Positions 8,057 through 14,722 of a DNA stretch of 16,529 nt are shown here, piece by piece. The first letter of the stretch is position 1, and the number at the start of each line of letters is the position of its first letter. A model generated the notes under the pieces. It did not search any database, was not told the DNA's origin, and saw only the letters and a program-made list of their open reading frames with translations. Origin of the DNA: QHXQ01 sp036389375 (GTDB taxonomy: Bacteria; Acidobacteriota; Blastocatellia; Pyrinomonadales; Pyrinomonadaceae); the NCBI GenBank assembly GCA_036389375.1, contig DASVQA010000034.1, positions 1-16,529 on the forward strand. Direction: 5' to 3'. Both the position numbers and the translations under genes were made by a program.

Positions 8057-8993
8057 AGCGAAGAGGGCGAGAACTGAAACAGCACAGCAGATAACGCTCG
8101 CCGTCGTCGGTGCGGGCCGGCTCGGCTCGACGCTGGCGCTCGCGCTGGCCGCGCGCGGCTATCGCATCAGCGCCGTCGTCACGCGCCGCAAACAGCACGC
8201 TCAACGCGTCGCCCGACTCTGCCCGCCGCCGCGCCCCGTCGCGCTCGCCGCCGCCCAACTGACCGCACTCCCGCGCACAGACCTGTTGCTCATCTCAACG
8301 CCCGACGATCAGATCAGCGCAACGGCCGCGCGCCTCGCCAAACTCGAACACGCACAGACAGACGCGCAGACAGGCGATGCGCCGCGCCGCCTCCGCGTCG
8401 CGCTGCACACGAGCGGCGCGCTCTCGTCCGACGCGCTCGCTGTCTTGCGTGCCGCGCGCTATGCGGTCGGCTCGCTCCACCCGCTGCTCTCAATCAGCGA
8501 CGCGGGCGCGGACGCCGACAGCTTGCGTCGCGCCTTCTACTGCGTCGAGGGCGACCCCGCAGCCGTGCGGGCTGCGCGCCGGGTCGTGCGCGCACTCGGC
8601 GGGCACAGCTTTTCGATCAAACCGGCCGACAAGGCGCTCTATCACGCCGCCGCCGTGCTGGCTTCGGGGCACACGGTCGCGCTCTTTGCGCTCGCGGCCG
8701 AACTGCTCGCGCGTTGCGGCGTCGCACCCGTCGCCGCGCGCCGTGCCCTGTCGCCACTGACAGCGAGCACGCTCAACAATCTGCTCCAAGCCCACACGCC
8801 CGCGCACGCCCTGACGGGGCCGTTCGCGCGCGGCGACGCCGCCACCGTCCGCAAAAATATCGCCGCGCTCGCCGCCGATCCCGCCGCCCGCAGCATCTAC
8901 GCACTGCTCGGCGCACACGCGCTACGCCTCGCCCGACAGAAAGGCGTGCCCGCCGCCGCCCTGAAAGAGATCGCGGCGGCGCTCAAACAATAA
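8046..8993 (+). CDS. Rossmann-fold DUF2520 dehydrogenase-like protein
   Basis: This 315-residue protein has an N-terminal NAD(P)-binding Rossmann domain and a helical C-terminal DUF2520 domain, an arrangement related to ProC and F420-dependent NADP reductases. The dinucleotide motif GAGRLG is at residues 22-27. DLLLISTPDDQI and LHTSGALSSDAL follow in the usual order, then GSLHPLLSI. The C-terminal domain has the family's YHAAAVLASGH and LTGPFARGD segments. The substrate is unknown for most members. I chose the ATG at 8046: GGAGG lies 3 bases before it, and the Rossmann strand begins about 16 residues later. A TTG at 8025 would add 7 residues without a ribosome site. The start lies inside the last codons of the ATPase gene (ATG 8046, stop TGA 8054), so translation is probably coupled. 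Confidence 0.85.
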   Translation: MPREAKRARTETAQQITLAVVGAGRLGSTLALALAARGYRISAVVTRRKQHAQRVARLCPPPRPVALAAAQLTALPRTDLLLISTPDDQISATAARLAKLEHAQTDAQTGDAPRRLRVALHTSGALSSDALAVLRAARYAVGSLHPLLSISDAGADADSLRRAFYCVEGDPAAVRAARRVVRALGGHSFSIKPADKALYHAAAVLASGHTVALFALAAELLARCGVAPVAARRALSPLTASTLNNLLQAHTPAHALTGPFARGDAATVRKNIAALAADPAARSIYALLGAHALRLARQKGVPAAALKEIAAALKQ

Positions 8994-9129
8994 CCGCGCA
9001 GCACACCGCTTGCGCTCAACTTGTGTCCGGCTTGCGCGTGTATGCGGCTTGGCGTTAGAGTGAGGCGCAAAGACGGTTCAGCGAAACCCCCAACGACAGA
9101 TCAAGCGAAAGGATTGCTCAAAGGCCGCA

Positions 9130-10569
9130 ATGCAGCAGACACCGAGCGCCAGCTACACCTCGACGCTGCGCGTGAAACTGACGAACCGCCCCGGCACGCT
9201 CGGCGAACTGACCACCGCCATCGGCCGCGCCGGTGGCGACATTGGCGCAATCGACATCGTCAGCGCCACGCGCGGCTCGATGATCCGCGACATCACGTTT
9301 ACCGCCGGCTCGATTGAACACGTCGCAGAGATCGTCGAAGCCGTGCGCGACGTGGACGGCGTCGAAGTCATCAACGTCTCCGACCGCACTTTCCTGATGC
9401 ACCTCGGCGGCAAGATCGAAGTCGCGTCGAAGATGCCTTTGAAGACGCGCGCCGACCTCTCGATGGCCTACACGCCCGGCGTCGCGCGCGTCTGCGAAGC
9501 CATCAACCGCGACCCGGAGAAAGCCTACACGCTCACGATCAAACGCAACACGGTCGCCGTCGTCACCGACGGCACGGCCGTGCTCGGCTTGGGCGACATA
9601 GGCCCGGCCGCCGCCATGCCCGTTATGGAAGGCAAGGCGATGCTCTTTAAAGAGTTCGCGGGCGTGGACGCTTTCCCCATCTGTCTTTCGACCAAAGACC
9701 CGGACGAGATCGTGCGCACGATCAAAAACATTGCGACCGCCTTTGGCGGCATCAACCTCGAAGACATCTCCGCCCCGCGTTGCTTCGAGATCGAAGATCG
9801 TTTGAAAGAAGAACTGGACATTCCCGTCTTCCACGACGACCAGCACGGCACGGCCGTCGTCGTCCTCGCCGCGCTCATCAACGCGCTCAAGATCGTGGGC
9901 AAACGGATGGAGGATATAAAGGTCGTCGTCAACGGCGTCGGGGCGGCCGGTGTGGCCTGCACGAAGATCGTGATGAGCGCGGGCGTCACGAACATCGTCG
10001 GCTGCGACCAGACCGGCGCGATCTATCGCGGGCGGCGCGAGAACATGAACTGGATCAAAGACTGGTACGCGCAGAACACGAACCCCGATAACCAGCAAGG
10101 GCCGGTGCGCGAAGTGATCCGCGACGCGGATGTCTTCCTCGGCCTGTCAGTGCCCGGCGTCATCGGCGTCGCAGACCTGCAACAGATGAGGCCGCGCCCC
10201 ATCGTCTTCGCTATGGCGAACCCGACGCCGGAGATCATGCCGGAAGAGGCCGAGCCGCACGTCGCCGTGATGGCGACGGGGCGCAGCGATTATCCGAATC
10301 AGATCAACAACGTGCTCTGCTTCCCCGGCATCTTCAAGGGCGCGCTCGCCTGCCGCGCGCTACGCATCAACGAAGAGATGAAACTCGCGGCCGCCTCGGC
10401 CATCGCCGCCCTCATCACCGACGACGAACTCCACCCCGAATACATCATCCCCTCCGTCTTCGACAAACGCGTTGCCGAAGCCGTCTCGCGCGAAGTCGAA
10501 GAAGCGGCCTACAAAACCGGCGTCGCCCGCCGCGACCGCGCGTCCGCGATGATGAACGAGGGAGCGTAA
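9130..10569 (+). CDS. NAD(P)-dependent malic enzyme with N-terminal ACT domain
   Basis: This 479-residue enzyme oxidatively decarboxylates malate to pyruvate, giving reduced NAD(P), in the cytoplasm. Residues 11-85 form an ACT domain (LRVKLTNRPGTLGELTTAI), which usually binds an amino acid or another small effector. The malic enzyme core follows. SMAYTPGVA carries the likely catalytic Tyr114 and EGKAMLFK the likely catalytic Lys169. EDISAPRCFEIE (E211, D212) and FHDDQHGTA (D236, D237) supply the metal site. VNGVGAAG (268-275) is the nucleotide-binding turn. Strand 2 ends in GCDQTG rather than a basic residue, which leaves the NAD/NADP preference open. Length is that of the short bacterial type plus the ACT domain. 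The ATG at 9130 has AAAGG 5 bases upstream. The family call is firm. The ACT ligand cannot be told from sequence. Confidence 0.95.
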   Translation: MQQTPSASYTSTLRVKLTNRPGTLGELTTAIGRAGGDIGAIDIVSATRGSMIRDITFTAGSIEHVAEIVEAVRDVDGVEVINVSDRTFLMHLGGKIEVASKMPLKTRADLSMAYTPGVARVCEAINRDPEKAYTLTIKRNTVAVVTDGTAVLGLGDIGPAAAMPVMEGKAMLFKEFAGVDAFPICLSTKDPDEIVRTIKNIATAFGGINLEDISAPRCFEIEDRLKEELDIPVFHDDQHGTAVVVLAALINALKIVGKRMEDIKVVVNGVGAAGVACTKIVMSAGVTNIVGCDQTGAIYRGRRENMNWIKDWYAQNTNPDNQQGPVREVIRDADVFLGLSVPGVIGVADLQQMRPRPIVFAMANPTPEIMPEEAEPHVAVMATGRSDYPNQINNVLCFPGIFKGALACRALRINEEMKLAAASAIAALITDDELHPEYIIPSVFDKRVAEAVSREVEEAAYKTGVARRDRASAMMNEGA

Positions 10570-10572
10570 AAG

Positions 10573-10595
10573 CCGCGCACGCGATACGTGCGCGG
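10573..10595. terminator. Hairpin between convergent genes
   Basis: A perfect 9-bp GC-rich stem (CCGCGCACG/CGTGCGCGG) with a 5-base loop begins 3 bases after the malic enzyme stop codon and lies 58 bases beyond the end of the convergent oxidoreductase gene. The downstream sequence on the plus strand (TGCTGAGTAAAAC) has no T-run. The stem could act in both directions or with Rho. The structure is seen in the sequence; the function is inferred. Confidence 0.5.
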
Positions 10596-10652
10596 TGCTG
10601 AGTAAAACAAGTTTCTCGCTGAGCGCGGCGCACGCGACAGTTGTGCTGCCTT

Positions 10653-11654
10653 TTAGCACGCGATGCTGTTGCGCAGCCCTGCGGCGATGAGTGGGACGAT
10701 GCGCCTTGGGATTTCGATGGCTTGCTTGATGTGCCGTGCGTGCGTGAAGTGGCCGGCGACGTAGAGGCCGGGCACGTTGGTCTCAAACGTGTCTGGGTTA
10801 TAGACGGGCACTTCGGTCAAGCCCGCCGGCGCGATCTCGACGCCTGCCTCGCGCAGCAACGTAAAGTCCGCATCGCTGCCGATCAGCACGAAGACCGCAT
10901 CGTTCGCTAACTCCAGGCTGGTGCCGTCCGCCTGCTTGATGCGTACCGACGCTTCGGTTATCTCTTCAACCTCCGTGAACAGCAACAGCCGCAGCCGCCC
11001 GGCCGCGATGTGCTCTTCGAGCGGCGTGCGTACCCAATGCTTGATCGCATTCATCTTCGGATCGCGATTCTCCCAATCCGCCCGCCAGATGGCGAACGTC
11101 GTGCGTGCCCCCTCATCCGCCAAAAACAGCGCCGCCTCCGCCGCCGAGTTCCCACCGCCCACGACCAGCACATCCTTACGCACATACGGATAAGGCTCAA
11201 TAAACCTGTGCTGCACCTTTGGCAACTCCTCGCCGGGCACGTTCAACCGCCGCGCCCGCGCCATCGCCCCGAACGCCACTAGCACCCGCGCCGCACGATA
11301 TTGAGCGCGCGTCGTCCGCACGACGAACCCTTCCGGCCCGGCCCGCTCGATCCGCGTCACCGCCTCCTCCGTCTGGATACGCAACCCCGCCTCCAACGCG
11401 AACCGCACATAATGCGACAACAACTCCTCTCGCGTCGGCTTCTCGCGGCATGGCTTCAATGTATCGGGCTGCAACTCCAACTCGTTCGGCGTCGAAAACA
11501 CCGTCCGCCCTACCGGATAATGAAAGATAGTGTCCGCGATCAACCCCTTCTCGACGACGAGATAATTCAACCCCGCGCGCGCGGCTGCGTCCGCCGCCGA
11601 TAGCCCGGCGGGGCCCGCGCCAATAATTAGTAGCTCCAATTGTGTATCACTCAT
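10653..11654 (-). CDS. ypdA: YpdA-like FAD/NAD(P) oxidoreductase (putative bacillithiol disulfide reductase family)
   Basis: This 333-residue flavoprotein belongs to the thioredoxin reductase-like superfamily and matches the YpdA type, which reduces oxidised bacillithiol in Firmicutes. The FAD motif GAGPAG is at 12-17, and the second dinucleotide motif GGGNSAAE at 166-173. GLYVAGH is at 296-302. The YpdA-like segment FHYPVGRTVFSTPNELEL, followed by EKPTREEL, separates it from true thioredoxin reductases, and there is no CxxC. Firmicute YpdA has a Cys in GGGPCG (Cys14 in Staphylococcus aureus). Here that position is Ala16. I start at the ATG at 11654. An upstream in-frame ATG at 11753 would add 33 residues but lies inside a candidate -10 box (11752-11757). 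An ATG at 11660 is equally possible. No strong ribosome site is visible for any of them. Confidence 0.8.
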   Translation of the reverse strand: MSDTQLELLIIGAGPAGLSAADAAARAGLNYLVVEKGLIADTIFHYPVGRTVFSTPNELELQPDTLKPCREKPTREELLSHYVRFALEAGLRIQTEEAVTRIERAGPEGFVVRTTRAQYRAARVLVAFGAMARARRLNVPGEELPKVQHRFIEPYPYVRKDVLVVGGGNSAAEAALFLADEGARTTFAIWRADWENRDPKMNAIKHWVRTPLEEHIAAGRLRLLLFTEVEEITEASVRIKQADGTSLELANDAVFVLIGSDADFTLLREAGVEIAPAGLTEVPVYNPDTFETNVPGLYVAGHFTHARHIKQAIEIPRRIVPLIAAGLRNSIAC

Positions 11655-11751
11655 TGTCATGAATTTGCTTACAATCCTCGCATGCTCAAGCAAAAGCGGC
11701 AACTTGTAGGCGACCTTTTTAACCGCGCATATTTTAAACTCTGCGAGGGTC

Positions 11752-11780
11752 ATTCTAGCGGCTTAAACCTTGAGGTCTAA
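11752..11780 (-). promoter_or_regulatory. Candidate promoter of the YpdA-like gene
   Basis: On the minus strand TAGAAT (11757-11752) matches five of six -10 bases. The hexamer 17 bases upstream, TTAGAC (11780-11775), is a poor -35 match. Transcription would start near 11745, downstream of the ATG at 11753. This favours the shorter start of the oxidoreductase at 11654 or 11660. Confidence 0.35.
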
Positions 11781-11791
11781 GGCGCAAATAA

Positions 11792-11823
11792 TTGTTGACA
11801 ACAAATTTCGTTAGGTTTATTGT
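11792..11823 (+). promoter_or_regulatory. Promoter with an inverted-repeat operator over the -35 box
   Basis: A consensus -35 TTGACA (11795-11800), a 17-base spacer and TATTGT (11818-11823; four of six -10 bases) form a sigma70-type promoter for the three-gene unit starting at 12048. The -35 box lies inside a perfect inverted repeat, TTGTTG-A-CAACAA (11792-11804), the usual geometry of a repressor operator. Flanking A/T bases extend the symmetry imperfectly. The regulator is unknown and none is encoded nearby. Confidence 0.6.
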
Positions 11824-12047
11824 GCACCCGCTTCAGGCGAGTTTCTACCGGCAAGCGTACTCACTGTTCACACACAACTGCCTTTGGTCGCACCGACTTT
11901 TCTACCTCGCAGTGGTGAGATACATCTTGCTTCAGTAACTTCATTTGTGAGCACCAGCTTGCGCTGACGATTGCTGGCTGGTCTTCATGCCGTTTGCTCA
12001 GGTGCAGGCGCAACTCTCTTCAAGCTCAAATCTAGAGGATAACGCTA
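11824..12047 (+). other. Long 5' leader without a gene
   Basis: If the promoter above is used, the message has a leader of roughly 215 bases before the ATG at 12048. I see no convincing ORF and no known riboswitch fold in it. The ribosome site AGAGGA lies 8 bases before the ATG. The sequence is less GC-rich than the genes to its left. Confidence 0.4.
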
Positions 12048-12395
12048 ATGAACCAACTCGATGATCCTTTCATCTATGAGGTTAACCACGGCGAAACTAT
12101 TACTATCAAAGTCACGCCTACTGGCGTCGGTGCATTCGTCGCGGCCAGCCTCGACGGTCATACGTTTGCGCCATTGGCGGGCACCGCCGCTACTGCGCCC
12201 ACCTTTGTCTTCACCGCCAATCGCCCCGTCGGTAAGACTCACATCTGCATGATGGAGTTTAGCTTCCCCGGCGCACCGAAGACCGCAAAGTATGACGTGG
12301 CGATCTCAAGCGACGGCGGAGGAAAGGGCGGCTTCACCGTCAAGGCCACATCCGCCATCAAAGATCCAATTATCCGTTTCCGAGTCACCGCATAG
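12048..12395 (+). CDS. Small beta-rich protein of unknown function
   Basis: This 115-residue protein is from no family I recognise. There is no signal peptide or membrane segment: it starts MNQLDDPFIYEVNHGE. Alternating polar and hydrophobic stretches (ETITIKVTPTG, PTFVFTAN, AKYDVAISSDG, GGFTVKAT, IIRFRVTA) suggest a compact beta-sandwich. A Gly-rich loop (SDGGGKGG) sits near residues 88-95. There is a single Cys in HICMMEF. The ATG has AGAGGA 8 bases upstream. It is the first gene after the operator-bearing promoter at 11792-11823 and is followed after 63 bases by the 625-residue exported protein gene. The three genes are probably one unit. A cytoplasmic or unconventionally exported binding domain is possible, but nothing in the sequence decides this. 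Confidence 0.75.
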   Translation: MNQLDDPFIYEVNHGETITIKVTPTGVGAFVAASLDGHTFAPLAGTAATAPTFVFTANRPVGKTHICMMEFSFPGAPKTAKYDVAISSDGGGKGGFTVKATSAIKDPIIRFRVTA

Positions 12396-12458
12396 CTGTT
12401 TTATAGAGGCAGCTTGGTCACTCGCTCCATCTTCCGTTTCGCCAGAGGAGTTGAACCG

Positions 12459-14336
12459 ATGAAAATATTTCTTCGCGGACTGGCGCTGGCCACTGCGACC
12501 ACAATGCTAATGGCCGCCCCACTCAAAGCTCAGCAACAGATCGAGTATTTAGCGCGCACCGATAGTGCCAGCGGCGCAGGCGAAGAGGGGCGTGCTAAGT
12601 CCAACGATGCTCAAACTGGCGCGGCCGGTCTACAGCGGAGATTAGTTGCTTTACAGCGATATCTGGCGACCATCGATCCTTCGTTCTCTGAGTACGGCGC
12701 AACGGAACGCGCCATCCAAGCGATCAAACTCAAACTGGAAAACCTCAGGGCGAGCAAAGATGCGAAGCTGTCCCCAGCTCAATTTGCTCACACGGGCGAG
12801 CAAGCACCCGATTTCAGCGCGCGCCCGGTGCTGCCAATGCCAGGGCCGGCCGCCGATAGCACCAATGCCTATAAGAATGCGCCGCCTCTACTGCTCGAAG
12901 AGGTTGATAGAACCGCCAGCGCAATCGTGGACGAGGGGACAACCAGCCCTATCTCTGCGACGTGGGATCAGATGTTGTTCTATGCGGTGGCCGACGCGGT
13001 TGCGCCGGCCGATACGGCCGTCAACGCTCGTTCTATTCGGACGTTAAAGGCCTATCAATATCTCGGTGAGACGGCGCGGACGGACAAACAGGTGGGCGCA
13101 AGCGCAAAGTCGGAAGGCTCGACCAGCGCGATTGAGAAGCCCGGCTTCGTCCGCCTGCTCGGCTTTGCCGTAGAGAACGGAGCCATCCAGCAGGACATCA
13201 GTAAGACGAGTCTGACCTTGAGCACCTCACCTTATGTCCTTTACACCATGAACGGCGAGGGCGACACCGCCGAAACCTATGAACGTGCGGGCTTCCTTAA
13301 TCGCATTGGTCTCTTCGCCAATTTCAACTTGCAGAATCAAGATGTGCCGCTCGCCAACGCCAAGCGCAGTCAACTGGACAATTGGTCGGTCAAAGTTAGA
13401 GCCTTTGGCGACCGCAGCACGCGCTCGAAGAGCTTCCTCAAGTTCTGGCAGGATAACGTACAACAGCCGATAGAGAACCGTCTTAATGTGCTCACCGGCG
13501 CATTTGAGATGTTTGAAAATCCTTCTTCTGCGCCTTTTCAACAACTGAAAGATGCTGAAACGCCGCTCAAGCAGCAGATGCAGACCCTCTTGGGCAGTGC
13601 CGCGTATAAGACTGCGGACGCGACGGTAAAGAAGACGCAAGTAACGAATCTCATTCTGTCTTACTTGAAATCGGCGGTGGTTGATAAAGTCACCGGCGGT
13701 TCTATCGCGCTGCTCCCCGCTGACCGAGACACGATAAACAAAAACCACGTGCAAGCATTGGCCGAGGCGCTGAACCGGCTTGAGGTTGTGCGCAAGATAC
13801 TCGACGATAGACTGGACGATCTTAACAAAAGCCCGCTCGGAACTTTCTCCTATACCAACTACCGTAAGCCGACGGCGTCCGATTACTCCGAGTTCAAGTT
13901 CCTCTATGAGCAGGATAAGAGCGTCTTCCGGCTGCTGAAACTGGTGGGCAACATCGGGGCGACGATCTACAATCGGCCTGATCCCGCACTGAATCAACAA
14001 CGGCTACGTGATTTTACGGCGGCGCTCTCCTTCGAAGGCAAAACCAAGCGCCCATTCCTCAATGAACTGCCCGACCTAAGCCGGATCACCTACGCCTTCA
14101 CCGGGTCGTACCAGCGGATGAAGGAAAACAACGGCATGCCTAACCGCAAAGCTGACATCGGCACTTTCCAGTTTAGAGTAGAGGTGCCCCTCTTCGCCGG
14201 TATGAGTCTACCTTTGGCGGTCACCTATGCTAACGCCACGGAGATGAACAAGAAAGAGCACACGCGCGCCAACTTCGGCTTTACGGTTGACATTGATAAG
14301 ATGCTCGCCGCCACGCGGCTCTCGGCAGCGAAATAA
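12459..14336 (+). CDS. Exported protein with strand-rich C-terminus, possibly outer-membrane associated, unknown function
   Basis: This 625-residue protein has a signal peptide (MKIFLRGLALATATTMLMAA, cleavage probably after LKA at residue 24). I do not recognise the family. Residues 55-110 include a charged, helix-prone stretch (RRLVALQRYLATIDPSFSEY). The middle alternates strand-like segments (PYVLYTMNGEGD, FANFNLQNQDVPLA, NWSVKVRAFGDRS) with helical ones. The last 120 residues have strands separated by polar turns (FTAALSFEGKTK, RITYAFTGSYQRM, GTFQFRVEVPLF, LPLAVTYANAT, RANFGFTVDIDKM), as in outer-membrane beta-barrels. I chose the ATG at 12459 because GAGGAG lies 7 bases upstream and the signal peptide starts there. 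A start at 12414 would put 15 residues before it. It lies between the small beta-rich protein gene and the IPT/TIG membrane protein gene. Barrel topology is inferred. Confidence 0.8.
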   Translation: MKIFLRGLALATATTMLMAAPLKAQQQIEYLARTDSASGAGEEGRAKSNDAQTGAAGLQRRLVALQRYLATIDPSFSEYGATERAIQAIKLKLENLRASKDAKLSPAQFAHTGEQAPDFSARPVLPMPGPAADSTNAYKNAPPLLLEEVDRTASAIVDEGTTSPISATWDQMLFYAVADAVAPADTAVNARSIRTLKAYQYLGETARTDKQVGASAKSEGSTSAIEKPGFVRLLGFAVENGAIQQDISKTSLTLSTSPYVLYTMNGEGDTAETYERAGFLNRIGLFANFNLQNQDVPLANAKRSQLDNWSVKVRAFGDRSTRSKSFLKFWQDNVQQPIENRLNVLTGAFEMFENPSSAPFQQLKDAETPLKQQMQTLLGSAAYKTADATVKKTQVTNLILSYLKSAVVDKVTGGSIALLPADRDTINKNHVQALAEALNRLEVVRKILDDRLDDLNKSPLGTFSYTNYRKPTASDYSEFKFLYEQDKSVFRLLKLVGNIGATIYNRPDPALNQQRLRDFTAALSFEGKTKRPFLNELPDLSRITYAFTGSYQRMKENNGMPNRKADIGTFQFRVEVPLFAGMSLPLAVTYANATEMNKKEHTRANFGFTVDIDKMLAATRLSAAK

Positions 14337-14711
14337 GCTTAAGCCGCGCCGCCTCGCGGGAACGTTCTCCGCCTCACACAGAGCACGCACCGAGCGGCGC
14401 GCCGAACGAGTACCGGCCTCCAACAAACCGCACATCGCGGCGCGTTAGAACGTTAATCCCACTTGCTTCAACCTCTCAACGGTGGAGACGTTATGGCTGC
14501 CAATCTTAATAACCCGGCCGCGCGGTCCGGGCATTGAGCGCAAACGCAGAATCACTCCGCCGCGACTAGCTGTTAGTTCTATCGGCCGGCAAAGGTGCAG
14601 CGGCGCGCATCATGGACGGCGAGCGCATCTACACCTTAAGCAGCAATCTCTTGCGCAACGATAAAGAGATTGCGACTCAAGCTGGCGTCAGGAACTCCGA
14701 GAGGTCTGAAC
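14337..14711. other. Intergenic region before the IPT/TIG gene, with small ORF remnants
   Basis: These 375 bases carry no full gene. They hold a 14-codon ORF at 14493-14537 and an open stretch at 14612-14722, both listed separately. There is no T-run terminator after the stop at 14336. The region is compatible with read-through transcription or with a decayed gene copy. Confidence 0.4.
14493..14537 (+). other. 14-codon ORF, possible leader peptide or relic of a duplicated gene start
   Basis: ATG at 14493 has GGTGGAG 5 bases upstream and encodes MAANLNNPAARSGH before TGA. The first seven residues match the start of the downstream membrane protein (MAANSNN) at six of seven positions, and both have good ribosome sites. 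It could be a translated leader or the remaining 5' end of a tandem paralogue destroyed by frameshift and stop. Nothing in the sequence separates these cleanly. Confidence 0.3.
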
Positions 14712-14722
14712 ATGGCTGCTAA
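14612..14722 (+). other. Short ORF overlapping the start of the IPT/TIG gene
   Basis: A 36-codon ORF (MDGERIYTLSSNLL, then RNDKEIATQAG) ends in TAA at 14720-14722, overlapping the ATG at 14712 by 11 bases. It is open back to 14570. There is no clear ribosome site. Its composition is less Arg/Ala-biased than chance frames in GC-rich DNA. It may be a coupled small gene or a relic, or it may mean nothing. Confidence 0.15.

Noticed and set aside
9118..10098. Minus-strand 326-codon ORF opposite the malic enzyme
   Set aside because: It is antisense to a gene with all the catalytic motifs, and its translation is Asp/Val/His-rich without a domain.
13227..14000. Minus-strand 257-codon ORF opposite the 625-residue exported protein gene
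   Set aside because: The plus-strand frame has a signal peptide, a ribosome site and operon context. The antisense frame has none of these.
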